From contig JABAKD010000023.1 in NCBI GenBank assembly GCA_012845835.1, positions 8,073,147 to 8,137,146 of the forward strand: a DNA stretch of 64,000 bases. The letters run 5' to 3'. Origin of the DNA: Undaria pinnatifida. Taxonomy: Eukaryota; Sar; Phaeophyceae; Laminariales; Alariaceae. A model generated the notes under the pieces. The model saw only the letters and a program-made list of their open reading frames with translations. It ran no database searches and was not told the DNA's origin. Positions 53,435 through 64,000 of the stretch are shown here, in pieces. Both the position numbers and the translations under genes were made by a program. Within the stretch, counting starts at the first letter, position 1. Each line of letters starts with the position of its first letter.

Positions 53435-53860
53435 GATGCGAGAGGAGCTTCGAGGGTTGGCTGCGAACTCGGCACTGCTTCAGGCAGCCGGTCTGGCTAA
53501 TTTATCCCACTTTGTGCAGCTGTTTCAGGCGGCGGCGCCCCAGTCGCCTCAAACTCCTTCGGAACCAGCCACGTTCGGGTTTTCCTTCAACGCTCTCGGC
53601 GCCTCTGCAACTCCCGCCGCCTCGCCGGCGGCTTCCCCGTCTGCCTCATCCGCGTCGTCTGCGCGGGGCCACCACTTGCCTCCCAAGTACTTCGGTGCTT
53701 TCATGGCTTTTTCTGCGGCGGAGTCGTCACTCCCTCCTTTTCGCTCCGACAGATCGTCCATCCTGATGTTGGTGGATAGCGGAGCGACGGACAGTTATCT
53801 AGATCCTGCGTTACGGCTGGCGTGCGGGCTCACATGCGTGACATTAAAGACCTTCGGACC
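53435..53860 (+). pseudogene. Copia aspartic protease region
   Basis: After a Pro/Ala/Ser-rich linker comes LMLVDSGATDSYL with the catalytic DSGA near 53768-53790. The frame then breaks near 53830. Confidence 0.75.
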
Positions 53861-54500
53861 CCGCTCCCGATCATTGCCGCTGGGCAGGACGTTCTTCACT
53901 GCGTTACGACGGAGGTTCTTTTCGGCACGGTCGCCGACGACAGCAGCCACGACAGGCAAGTTACCTTCCGTGTCGTCTTAGTACCGGGGCTGGGGACCAG
54001 CCTCTTCTCCGTCACCGCTGCGCTGTCGAATGGAGTGGCCTCCCTCTCCTATCCGGACAAACCCAGGCTGGAGTCGGGGGACGTAGTCGTCCCGATGAAA
54101 ATTCGAGGAGTGGATGACACCGGCAAGATCACTTGCTCCATCACCGTGAAGCTCGGTGCTGGGGATGGCGGTCGGCAGACCCTCGGGAAAGCTCCTGACG
54201 GACTTTCCTTGAGGGTGGAGACCGCTAGTCTCCTGCACCGGCGCATGGGGCACATCAACAGCAAGAGCTTGAATGTGTTGAGGAAGGAGGCAGCCAACGG
54301 CATAAATTATGCCGGCGACGTGCAGGACTGCAGTGCGTGCCCTCTTCGTGAGAGCTCTCAACAGCCGCACCCAAAGCACGCCGTTTACGGGGTTTCACGC
54401 GCCTTTCAAATCGTATTCGTCGATACCCTGGGTCCCTTTTCGCCTACCGCGTTGGCGGCTTCAAATACGCCGCCAAGTTTGTCGACCAACACACTAAGTG
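53822..54500 (+). pseudogene. Copia protease C-terminus, GAG-pre-integrase and integrase start
   Basis: In this frame: FRVVLVPGLGTSLFSV of the protease end, LLHRRMGHINSKSLNVL of the GAG-pre-integrase domain, a zinc pair CSACP, then FVDTLGPF with the first integrase Asp near 54420. A frameshift near 54440 moves integrase to another frame. Confidence 0.75.
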
Positions 54501-54552
54501 GAAGGAGGTCGTCCTCATAGAGGATAAGACTTGCTCGACTGACGCCCTCGAG

Positions 54553-56625
54553 ATGTTCAACGAGAGGACCGTCATCCCCCGCAGCGAGCGCATGCACGTG
54601 CTTCGTGCGGATAAGGGAACCGAGTTTGCGAGCGCGGCCTACCGACTGTACTGCCTGGACATCGGCATCCAGCTACAATTTGCATCGCTGAACACCCCCC
54701 AGCAGATTGGAGCGAATGAGCGTGCAGGCAGGACGACCATGAACATCGTGCGTTGCATGCTCGCTGATTCTACGCTGCGGAGTCTTGTTTGGGGAGAACT
54801 GATGCACACGGCGGTCTACCTGAGCAACCGGACTCACCATGCAGCCTTGCACAACGGGACGCCGTACGAGGCGCTTTATGGCAAGGACGCGCACCTTGGA
54901 CACCTTCAGGTGGTCCGGGCACGGGCGTTTGTGCATGAAGAGACGCACACCAAAGAGTTGAAAATCCGTGCGTGGGAAGGGCGGTTGGTGGGATACAGCC
55001 TGGACAGCAAATCCTACCGTCTCTACAACGCTCAGGCGAGACGGGTGCGGGAGAGTCGCAACGTTATCTTCATTGAAACGACCCCCGCGCCGCCTTCGTT
55101 GGACGAGCGTCGTTTTGACGACGGGGAATTCACTTACGCCGACCAGAACGACATGATCCGAGATGTGCGGAACTACACCACCAACCACTCGGTCGATGCG
55201 CGTTCTCCCAATCATGCCGTCGGGGACCCGTATGTTCTCGAGCTTCTCGAGGACATCTCCACCGTCAACAACCGTGACCTTGGGCTCAGCTCCGCTGACC
55301 CTTCTCCTGCCGCGGAGGATGCCCCTGCGGACGACAGCCTTGCCTTGCCTGGAGGAGTCAGCTCTCCCGAGTCGGGTAACGGTGCACCTTCACCTGCCGC
55401 ATCAGCTTCCGGTCCTGCTCCGGCCGGTTCATCACATGGTTCTGCGTCGCCGCCTGGTACGTCGGGTACTGGTTCTCCTCCAGTTGGTGCTGCATCGCGT
55501 GGTCGTTCCGCGTTTGTGCGTGGTTCATCTCGTGGTGGGCGCGACACCCGCGGTGGCTCTCCGCGTGGTGCATCTGCGCAGGGAGGGATCGCGACGCGTG
55601 GTGGACGTGGTTCAGTGAGTGGGCATGGTTCTCGCTGTGGTCGCGGCTCCATGGCAGCCCCTCCTGACACCAGGATTACCCAGGCGATATCGCGCGTGCC
55701 CAACCAGAAGACCCTCAGCGAGCTTTGTCGGTATTCGCACGCGTTTCCCGCAATGGGGGAGTTTCTGAACGCCGCACACAGGGACGCTACATTGGGATTC
55801 ACGGAATACGCATACGCCTTAGGGGCAGTGGAACCAGACGTTTCTCGCACCATCCAGGATACACGGGCCTCACCGGACGCAGCGACGTGGAACGCAGCTG
55901 CCAAACGCGAGATGAAAAGCCTCAACGACCGCAAGGTCTACAAATTCGTCCCGCGCTCAGCTGTCCCTCCGGGAAGAAAGCGCATCAAGTCCAAGTGGGT
56001 GTTCAAACGCAACGCCGACGGCTCCTTCAAGGGACGTGTCGTGGCCCAGGGCTGGAACCAAGTTCCCGGACTCGACTGCGGCAGCACCTACGCTTCGGTG
56101 TGCAGGATCCAGAGCGTGCGAATGGTGGCGTGCATCACCGTGGAGGTTAACCTCATATTCGACCAGATAGATGTTTCTACCGCTTTCCTTTGCGCGGACA
56201 TCCAAGAACGAGGGTTCGTTAAACAACCACCGGGTCTCGAGGTCAAGGACAAGGATGGAGGTGACATGGTAATGCAGCTAAAGAAGAGCCTCTACGGACT
56301 TGCTCAAAGCCCAGGCAACTGGTTCAACACCATCGATCCCGTGCTTGTCGAGATTGGCTTCGTCGCACTCAAGTCAGACCCGTGCGTGTATTTGGACAAT
56401 CACAACGGGGCCAAGATATACCTGACTCTCTACGTCGATGACCTTCTCCTGGCCGGCAACGACTCTAACGCCATTTCGATGGTGAAAGGGCAGCTGCAAA
56501 AGCGCTTCAAAATGACCGACATGAGAGAATCATCTCTCGTACTCGGAATGGATATCAAGAGGGATCGCGAGGAAGGTACCGTGACTATTTCCCAAGGTAC
56601 ATACTGCAAATTGATCCTTAAATGA
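54553..56625 (+). CDS. Copia integrase (C-terminal part) and reverse transcriptase
   Basis: 690 codons. Integrase continues from upstream (about 54440) with LRADKGTEFAS (second Asp) and IGANERAGRT (catalytic Glu), then GTPYEALYGKDAHLG and LVGYSLDSKSYRLYN. A linker rich in Ser, Gly, Pro and Arg follows at residues 235-380. RT covers about 440-690 with KSKWVFKRNADGS, DVSTAFLCADI, GFVKQPPGL, KKSLYGLAQSPGNWF and YVDDLLLAG near 56431 (residue 627). It stops at a TGA at 56623, with RNase H following in other frames. It is the longest intact frame in the window, but cannot make a full polyprotein. Confidence 0.9.
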   Translation: MFNERTVIPRSERMHVLRADKGTEFASAAYRLYCLDIGIQLQFASLNTPQQIGANERAGRTTMNIVRCMLADSTLRSLVWGELMHTAVYLSNRTHHAALHNGTPYEALYGKDAHLGHLQVVRARAFVHEETHTKELKIRAWEGRLVGYSLDSKSYRLYNAQARRVRESRNVIFIETTPAPPSLDERRFDDGEFTYADQNDMIRDVRNYTTNHSVDARSPNHAVGDPYVLELLEDISTVNNRDLGLSSADPSPAAEDAPADDSLALPGGVSSPESGNGAPSPAASASGPAPAGSSHGSASPPGTSGTGSPPVGAASRGRSAFVRGSSRGGRDTRGGSPRGASAQGGIATRGGRGSVSGHGSRCGRGSMAAPPDTRITQAISRVPNQKTLSELCRYSHAFPAMGEFLNAAHRDATLGFTEYAYALGAVEPDVSRTIQDTRASPDAATWNAAAKREMKSLNDRKVYKFVPRSAVPPGRKRIKSKWVFKRNADGSFKGRVVAQGWNQVPGLDCGSTYASVCRIQSVRMVACITVEVNLIFDQIDVSTAFLCADIQERGFVKQPPGLEVKDKDGGDMVMQLKKSLYGLAQSPGNWFNTIDPVLVEIGFVALKSDPCVYLDNHNGAKIYLTLYVDDLLLAGNDSNAISMVKGQLQKRFKMTDMRESSLVLGMDIKRDREEGTVTISQGTYCKLILK

Positions 56626-57423
56626 TTCGGGATGTCGGACTGCAAGCCGACTAGAACACCTGGTTACGGCTCCGAAATCTCGAACAACCAGCCCGAGAAC
56701 ACTTCTCAACAAGGAGGAGATGCGCAAGTATCAAGGGATCGTCGGATCGCTCATGTACATTGCGCAAGTGCTGAGGTATAACATCATGTACGCGACAGGC
56801 CAACTGGCTCGCCCGATGGCGAAACCCAGCAAGGTGCACATGGTGGCAGCAAAGCATACTCTTCGCTATCCGGCAGGAACGACCAACTTCAGCATCACCT
56901 ACAAGAAAGGTGGTTTAAGCTCGCGATCTTCTCGGACTCGAACTGGGCAAACAACACTGACAACGGAAAGTCGACCTCAAGCTACGTGACGATGCTGGCG
57001 AACGCTCCGATGACCTTCAGGTCGGCGCTGCAAGGTCTGACTGCGATGTCCACCATGGAAGCGGAAGTGGTCGCGTCCGCCCTGGCGATGAAGAAAGCAG
57101 TGTTTTGCTCAAACATGCTAACGGAGCTTGGATTCGGGAAGGAGTTTGCACAAATGCCTGTGTACTGCGACAACACGGCTACCCTACATGCATTGGGGAA
57201 CCGGTCCTTCAGCTCGAGGATCAAGCACATCGCATTGCGCTTCTTCTTTATCCGAAAACTGGTAACGGAGGGGAGAATCTCCATCCATTACGTCCCGACG
57301 GAGGACAACCTCGCCGACATCGGTACAAAGCATTTCAACAAGCACAGGCTCAAGCACCTCATGGACCTCATCAACAACTTCGACGTCAACAAGTTCATCG
57401 CTGTCGAATTCAAAGGAAAATGA
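56626..57423 (+). pseudogene. Copia RNase H, frameshifted
   Basis: After the TGA, MRKYQGIVGSLMYIAQVLR appears in a second frame. The RNase H core follows: FSDSNWANN (first Asp, near 56935), then from 56986 in the original frame AMSTMEAEVVA (Glu), YCDNTATLHALGN (Asp) and HYVPTEDNLADIGTK at the end. All catalytic positions are visible. The frame ends at 57421. Confidence 0.8.
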
Positions 57424-57624
57424 ATAATATATTTGTTTGACTCTTGTCTGTTTGAAATTACCTTACACTTTTGATTTATTTCGTAGGATTGAAGATTGTA
57501 GTTGGTTGTGTAGGAAGCAATGGATATCATCACTTGGTTGAAACACCTATGACACGCATTTGTTTGCTAAAATTTATCATCACTATTTTTGGTACAATTC
57601 AGAGCAACTTTCATTGAGGAGGAG

Positions 57625-58069
57625 TGTTATGGAAACGTTAGCACATAGCCAGTATGAGTCAATGTTTAGTAGCACTGCAATTGTACGTCGTAGATCATCG
57701 TAGATCTGTTATGTGTCGGTTGGTATGTAACGTGCGTATGAATATGCGGAGGAATTACTCCTGTAGGATCCTCTGTTGCCTTGACGAGTACCTCACTCTC
57801 TCGTGTGGATCCTTCCGGATTGTCTAGCATCGTAGCCATCCTGGTCATCTCCAGTACCCAGCCAACTTCTGGACTCCTGCATAGTCTGCGGTTCATCTGT
57901 GTGTGTTCGTCACATGAGCGCAAGTGTTTACAACATCTCTACATCTTCTCCTCAACACGGAAGCAGTCGAGTCTTCCAGGCTATCCACTGCACAGTGTCA
58001 CCAATCAGACTAGCGTCGGGGACACAGCTTCTCTGCCACCGTGCTGGGGTGTACCACAATATCCATAAT
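57625..58069 (+). repeat. 3' LTR of the copia-like element
   Basis: 445 bp, preceded by the purine tract GAGGAGGAG and followed by the duplicated CCCTG. Confidence 0.9.
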
Positions 58070-58070
58070 A

Positions 58071-58235
58071 CCCTGTTGACCCTGATAACTACACTGTAGT
58101 TGCAAGGGGAGTCGCCGACTTTCATCCATAATGAGGACACACAACCCGTAATAAAGCGCGATCGGAGTACTACACACAGCTTGCAAATATGAGTTTCGAC
58201 AAAATATTCGATCTCACAGCTAGACTGTACTTACC
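58071..58235 (+). repeat. Repeat G, continuation after the copia insertion
   Basis: TGACCCTGATAACTACACTG onward matches G copy 2. The ATG-led frame at 58189 reads MSFDKIFDLTARLYLP. Confidence 0.65.
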
Positions 58236-58394
58236 AGGTATATTTATATAATATTCTACCACGTACCGGGTCTACCTGGTACGTACCTGGTACTGGTACG
58301 TTACAAGCATTAACATAGTGCACAGAACAGGACAACGAAAAAGAAACAGGGTAACGACGAAACCAGAATATAACAGGACATAAAGAGTTCGGGA

Positions 58395-58750
58395 GCAGTA
58401 CTGCCGACGTCAGTGTAGAACGCACCATTTTCCAATAAGAAACACAGCCGGGGTCGTACTTTTGTTCATATTGCGGCGTCCTGCTCTGTACGTAGTACGA
58501 CTGTAGGGCCGACCGTACAGGCTGCTACGTGGTACTGTTTACCGATCACCTGGTGGTGCGACATCCTCCAGTGAAAATATGTATCCAGTACAGGATGCTA
58601 TTGATAGTAAGAACCAGGTATCTGGGGGTAACGGACTGGCATTGACCGGGAAATAAGAACGTCGGGAGCAGTCATGCTGACGTTAGTGTAGAACGTACTC
58701 TTCCCTTAAATAAGAAACCTATAGACTAACCCTGGTGCGTCTTTTTCTGA
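58395..58750 (+). repeat. Repeat J, copies 2 and 3
   Basis: Two diverged units (58395-58500 and 58660-58750) share CGGGAGCAGT and GTGTAGAACG with each other and, more weakly, with 37985-38095. Confidence 0.45.
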
Positions 58751-60480
58751 TTAAGATATGTATTTCGCAGAAATACGTTACTCGAGTACCAGGGATCTTG
58801 ACAAATTTAGACCTGATCTTGGTACTGCGGTTCGGGTAGGTACGAGCTAGATATTTGTTTTTGGGCAGGCTGCTGCTCAATAGACAGGCAGTCACCCACC
58901 AGCTGACAGCGGTAGGATCCCACTGCAGAGGCAAGCAATAGTCTCACCGCATCAACTTCGACAACAACGGCAGCACCGGTCGCTCCACCTGCACCATGGC
59001 CTCCCCCATCGCCGGATGTACCACCAGATATCATGACCTCCTCCTGCGGAAGTCCCACCACGTGATGACCCCCCCTTCCGTGCTGAAGAGCTTTCATGTG
59101 CAGATCCACCGACATCCCCACCCTCTCTCAACGAGCTCGGGTGCTGCTTTCGTCAGCCACCTTGCGTCTCTTCTCCAGACGACTTTCGGGGCCAGGTCGC
59201 TGCGACCCAGATGAGTTTTTCGATCCCTTCGGCCTTCAACCAGATATATGGCAACAGCGGCGAGTCAGGCGCCATGCGATACGGGTAGCAGCACGGCGAC
59301 AGCCACCGGCTTAGCCGGCATAGCAGCTTCAGTCTGGCGTAAACCGTCGCAGAGACCCAGCAACCAGCAACAAAACACAGGCAGCCAGCCCACAGCATAT
59401 ATATGGCGCCGCGCCCGTCCCACGCCCCACTGCATTGATTGGTCGTGAATGCACAGATAGGCTTCTGATTGGCGAGTCCGTAATGGGGATCTATATGGGA
59501 GGTATTTTTTGGAGGTGTAGATGATTGGCAAAAAAGAAACAAAAACAAATTGATTGGTCAACCCTTATGGAAGATTAGGTAAGAACATCATCATGGGAGT
59601 GCAGCCGATCATTTCTTTTTTTTCACTTTTTCTTTTTTCGAAACTCACCACTGGGAGGTCACAGGTGTTCGTGGTAAAATCTGACGAACTTTGCATACGT
59701 GCATGTACGCGTAACGGCTACCGGGTTGGCTGTAACTATTTGGTTTCTTTTTTTTTTCTTCGCAAACCCACTCCATGCAATGTATGCCGGCACGCACACC
59801 CACGACCTAGGCACCCTTCAGTCCCTGATAAACACGCCTAAGCCACGTCAGTCGTTGCCCACGATATCTATCTGCCCCTACCTTCTCACAGCATCGCAGC
59901 ACGTTCTCTCCAGATATCCCTCAACATACTAGAGCGAACCTGGTCGCAGTCTTCAGGAATACCGAGGGAGCAGCAGCAACAGAGGCGCAAGTCATCGAGA
60001 TCACAGGTCGGTAAACCTATCTAGACTATGTGGTAGTTGAGGGTGAGTCGTCGATTACGTTAGCCTATCCTAACGGGGGGGGGGGGAGTATGTTCATTTA
60101 CTTTGCCAAATTTATCCTTGTCAGCCCATTACACTACTGCGGCAGTAGCAGCTGGGCGCTTTCGCTACCGCCGGGTTCGGGTAGGTATCCGATGGCGAGC
60201 CAAACTGGCGACGAAATGCGTGCTACGCAACGAGCAAGCGAGAAGCGTCCTACACACTGCCCGAGACGACGTTCAAACCGTTCATTATTCTTCGTCAAAC
60301 CCTGAAGACGGCAAGTGTGCCTGCAGCGCATGTTACTTACGACATGCCTACCACATTTTTGTGGTGTTTCGACTTTGAGCACGTTGTTTTGCCTGATCCT
60401 GACTCACGGTGCTTCTCAACGGAGTAAAGGCTAGACTATATATGTATTATACACTTATTTCAAAAATATCATGCATTATC
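58751..60480. other. No gene seen
   Basis: Open frames on both strands are short and have no family motifs. The plus-strand stretch 59090-59330 and its antisense are both open, typical of chance frames in GC-rich DNA. Confidence 0.4.
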
Positions 60481-60484
60481 TTCG

Positions 60485-60810
60485 TCTTACATTCGCCCTC
60501 CTGCCCAATAGTAACTCAGGAACCGGGCAACATCTAGGCGGCCCTCTCACCCCCTCCCCACTATTGTGCGTGCCTTCGTTTTTGTCGTGGTGATTTTTTT
60601 TCACTTTCTTGCCTCCTCTCGACTCGCATTGAGAATTGGACCTATCTATTCACGTTGCTAGGCGCGTTTTGCACGTGATCTGTTTAGAGTCAAAGTATAA
60701 TGTCACCACAGTGGGTGGTATTCGAACTCAACGGCCAACGCTGGTAGTATTCTAAGTTAACAACTAATGTAACGAGTTGAACAGAATACCAACGGGGCGA
60801 CCGGCTTCTG
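60485..60810 (-). mobile_element. tRNA-derived SINE, copy 3 (diverged)
   Basis: Body words (CAGGAACCGGGCAAC, GTGCGTGCCTTCGTTTTTGTCG) match SINE copies 1 and 2. The B box is GAGTTCGAATACC on the minus strand near 60718-60730. The A box region is disrupted by an insertion of about 20 bp. Confidence 0.6.
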
Positions 60811-60859
60811 CATATTTTTTCCCCTATTTCATCACCTCATTTTTTAATCTTGCTCTATA

Positions 60860-61175
60860 CTCTCGCCCTCCGTCCCAGTAGTAGCCCAGATCTGGGGTTA
60901 CATTGACCCTCCTCCCCCTTCCCAACTACGGCACGTGCCTTCATTTCTATCGAGAGAATGATCCAGGCTAGTTCTTCCCTCGTCGACTCGCATTGAATTG
61001 TACCTTCCCACGCTGATAGGCGCTTTCAAAAAGGTAACCCATTCTGTAGGCATTTTTGCAAACAAAGTCAAATCTCATCATGGTGGGAATCGAAATAAGG
61101 GGCCAACGCTAGTACTAAATGTATCCGAGGGTAACCACTGGATCATCGGGGCCACCGTGTGCATTATGGTTAAAC
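60860..61175 (-). mobile_element. tRNA-derived SINE, copy 4
   Basis: The body matches copies 1-3 (GGCACGTGCCTTCATTT, CCCTCGTCGACTCGCATTG). The A box is TGATCCAGTGG on the minus strand near 61134-61144, and the B box is degraded. Confidence 0.6.
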
Positions 61176-62402
61176 TTCGCATACACGGTGTTTTCAAGTC
61201 GTTTCTGTCGTTTGCCTTGGAACAGCAATGGTTCATTGTTGCCCCTATCAATAGTAGTGCCCTCGCGCTGACGTGTGATATTGATGTCGTATCAGCAGAT
61301 CCTGCCAATTTATGTTCTACTTCTTTCAGATTAATCTAGTAGAGCCATGTCAATCTGTAATGGAATACACTTTAAATCCGAACGTGGATGCTCCAATGAC
61401 GAACCGTCCTCTAGAGGTATCATGTTGCCGGTATTGTTCGTTTTCGCGTGCATCAATAGTAGTAGAAGGTGTGCATCAATTTTGCCCGAGTTCGATCGCT
61501 GGAAACCCTCTCTTTCTGACCGACACCAGGTCCTCGGAGGACGTTAAGCAAAACCTAAGGCGGGACTGGACAACAACAACAAGTTGATTCCCTGGCAAAC
61601 GAAATAAAAATAAATCTTGGTGGTATCGGTCTGGATAGTGTTGATTTACATTTATTTCGGGTGTCCTCGTAGACAATGCAATTTGTCACGAAGTTGCGCA
61701 TGGAATGTGTGTGAGCGCATTTATTTTTGGATGGTTTCATACAGAGCACCTCTGCTTTGGAATCAGAGTAAAACAATAAAGACCAAAGCTGCCCAGCAGC
61801 AGGGGACCCCCCATTAGACTATCCCTCCTGGGTTTTAGTCACCCGCACGGCCGACTCTGTATCTTATTGGAGAAAAAGTTTTTTGGGCGATTTGTTGGGC
61901 CCCGGCAGCTTGGTTAGGATATAGCTGTTCAGCCACGCCGCAGGTGCTTTCATGCACGTGGAGATAGGCACGTCGCACGCGACAAAAAGTGAGATCTAGG
62001 CATATGGATAGGCATATGCCTGAGGTGTCTGAATGCGCCTGAAACGTGCCTATCGACTTAATGAGGTATTTTTCTAAATAATGATGGCCTGATACGTGCC
62101 TGAAACCTTCTTAGAGGCCAAAGGCAAATCCTACACTAAATTTATGTGCTTTTACCCCAAGGGGGAAAATGGCCACCCAAAAGCCGGAAACCTGCCGAGC
62201 GCCGCGAGCGCAATACCGGCACGAGGCTGAGTTGACCAATCAGCGTCGCGGATCGGGGTCAAAAACCTAAGTGTATTCTGCTGTATCGTACGGTGGCGCG
62301 GAATGGTGGCGGTATATCGCTTCCTGTCGCCTGCCCTATTAATTATTTCAAGTTAATAACTACTACGGCGTTGGTCGGGATCATCACCAAGGCGATTTAT
62401 TT
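61176..62402. other. No gene seen
   Basis: I see no supported feature. A short run of imperfect repeats of the words GGCATATG and GTGCCTGA lies near 61998-62110. Confidence 0.4.
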
Positions 62403-62495
62403 TATTTTATTTTAGTCCTCCGGCGGATGGGGAAAAATTTAGCTTTCGCTCACCACACTTCCACGTATTTTCATACGCGTCGTGTGTCGATTTAA
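62403..62495 (-). repeat. Short A-tailed repeat S2, copy 3
   Basis: Reverse complement of the S2 unit. The T-rich start near 62395-62412 corresponds to its A tail. Confidence 0.65.
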
Positions 62496-62689
62496 CTTAG
62501 TTGCTTTCGCAGAGGCGAAGGGCATAGACTACAGTATACTGTGGAAAAGCTTAATCAAATCTATTTTCACAACAAAAGTCATATATAGACACCCACACAT
62601 CTATGCCTATAGGACTAGACTAGAATGATACAAAAATATGACAACAGGATACTGGTTGAAATAGGATAATGATGCCTAAATTGAAGCGC

Positions 62690-63135
62690 ACCGCGAGCGG
62701 GCACCGAACGATCGGCGTAAGCTGTGGCTACCCCACGCAGCCAGCAAAAAAATGGGCTGAATCGACCGCTGTCCGCCGGAATACGAGTGTGCCAAAGAAT
62801 TCCAGACATTTTTACAGAGTCGCAAAGACAAAAAAACAGGTGCTTTTCCCGTGGGGCCTCTAAATACGTGGGATGAATCCTGAATTCCGCGGACAAACAG
62901 TTTGTTGTAAAACACCACTCGAGATACAAACACTCGTCACTCCGCCGTGATCGTGAGAGAGCGCGCCGCAGGTGGGCGCCGCACCACGAGCGTGGGCTGT
63001 GCCCACCCCACGGTTCTAGCGAAAACATGGACTGAATCGGTATCTGTATGCCCAGTAACGAGGCTGTTAAAGACTCGAGACATTATTGCGAGCCGTACAA
63101 ACAGCAACAGTAGTGCTTTTGCCGTCGTGCGTCCA
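62690..63135 (-). repeat. Repeat K, two diverged units
   Basis: Units at about 62690-62870 and 62955-63135 share order and partial sequence (GAGCG..., CCACCCCACG-like, ATGGACTGAATCG against ATGGGCTGAATCG, GTGCTTTTGCCGT against GTGCTTTTCCCGT). The minus-strand frames of both are similar at protein level but unrecognised. Confidence 0.45.
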
Positions 63136-63149
63136 ACAAAAAGTATATA

Positions 63150-64000
63150 CAAAGGCTCCGCATGGGTGCCGGCATATGCGTTGGGTAGGGCAGGGCACAG
63201 CACTTCGACAAGTTGAGGTGTGGCTGTCCGATTTGACACTCACTGAACTATAACGTACAGTAACGCCAAGAGTTTAATACGAATATATATGAGATTACTA
63301 ACGGCATACTTTGACAGATAAAAAACGTCATATACAACAAAGAAGGCAAGGATATAGGCGCAACACACGGGTGTTGTTAAATGCGCCGTCAACAGCAAAA
63401 GATACCGACAAGAGTTTTGAGAACCTGCTTCGCCTCCAGGCGAAACGGCGAAAGAGGACTTGGCATCAATGCAGAGACTCCACTGCTGTCCCCGTGGCAA
63501 TGGAGGTTCAAAGTCGACAGGATGCAAAGTCGGCTTGCAATAAGCGTCGACATGGGGCCATGCCAGCCGGCGAGGGTTTGGAAGGAGAGCTTTGTATATT
63601 AACTGAAGGTTATCGCATTTATTGGTCTGCGTGGTCACGGCCGGGGAGGAAAACGAAGAGGAGCGCTATCTATCGTAAAGGCGGCTTTGTTCAACATAAA
63701 TGAGGGGGTGGCTTTGCTCGTACGGGATGTTGGCGTAGCGCTTCTTCAATGTTTTTACTCGGGAAGGCCGGATATGTGTATCTGCTGTCTTTGCGCGGGT
63801 GTCGAAATCGGACGCGTCCTGTCAACAAATATATACCGAGTGTCTCTACCATGACGACTGCTGACAGTGACGTGTGTATTTTCCACTTAGATACTACTCC
63901 GTATAAAATACCAGGTAATATTTACTGGTAGTAGTATTCTTTCGTTTCGCACTATGCGCATATAGCAGACAAGGTCGATGTTTAGTATTTTCCATTTCTG
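63150..64000 (+). repeat. Repeat R1, copy C (cut by window end)
   Basis: Begins CAAAGGCTCCGC after TA and matches copies A and B with lower identity. The opening hairpin is decayed. It continues past the window. Confidence 0.7.

Larger units (their letters stand above)
51167..58069 (+). mobile_element. Copia-like LTR retrotransposon, 6.9 kb, decayed
   Basis: LTRs at 51167-51610 and 57625-58069 begin TGTTATGG and end CCATAAT. The flanks are CCCTG at 51162-51166 and 58071-58075, a 5-bp target duplication. A purine tract (GAGGAGGAG) precedes the 3' LTR. Domain order is Gag, protease, GAG-pre-integrase, integrase, RT, RNase H, the Ty1/copia order. Several frameshifts and at least three stops break the single reading frame. 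By eye the LTRs differ by several percent, so the insertion is not very recent. It lies in a G repeat. Confidence 0.9.

Noticed and set aside
59090-59560. Open frames near 59.1-59.5 kb
   Set aside because: Frames open on both strands with no motif; typical chance frames.

Overview
This is a piece of a eukaryotic nuclear genome made almost wholly of transposable elements nested in one another. I see no rRNA gene, no intact tRNA gene, no CRISPR array, no bacterial-style operon and no convincing intact host gene. The element types (copia-like and tyrosine-recombinase retrotransposons, tRNA-derived SINEs, miniature LTR elements) and the balanced base composition fit an algal genome. A red alga such as Chondrus is my guess, but nothing in the window proves it.

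Layout. 1-7.3 kb: dispersed repeats (families here called E and R1). One R1 copy is split by a 2.76 kb insertion that carries an OTU-type cysteine protease reading frame preceded by 516-bp tandem repeats. 7.3-20.0 kb: a 12.7 kb DIRS/PAT-type retrotransposon on the minus strand, with split direct repeats (A1 ... B1-A2 ... B2). In sense order it has an unknown ORF, about 4 kb of hairpin-forming tandem repeats, a zinc-knuckle Gag-like ORF, reverse transcriptase, RNase H plus a methyltransferase-like tail, and tyrosine recombinase. It sits inside a TA-flanked TIR transposon (6327-20063). 20.1-25.4 kb: duplicated D and R1 blocks. 25.4-27.9 kb: a near-perfect 2.5 kb palindrome, followed by an inverted E copy. 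28.5-38.1 kb: TIR elements, tandem miniature LTR elements with a tRNA-like segment, copies of a repeat (G) starting with a conserved short reading frame, and decayed coding fragments. 38.1-50.5 kb: a second DIRS/PAT-type element, gutted of most genes but keeping its split direct repeats and an even longer hairpin array (about 8.5 kb). 51.2-58.1 kb: a copia-like LTR retrotransposon with 444-445 bp LTRs, recognisable in all domains but broken by frameshifts, inserted in a G repeat. 58-64 kb: SINE copies, short repeats and a third R1 copy running off the end.

The most unusual feature is the hairpin array carried by both 12-kb tyrosine-recombinase elements. It consists of many short inverted-repeat modules. 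Two stem types share the same loop and differ by a compensated base pair, so the secondary structure itself may matter. In-frame TAG codons interrupt four otherwise continuous minus-strand reading frames, three of them in the first element. They may be decay (C to T in CAG) or readthrough sites. All calls come from reading the sequence; no database was searched.
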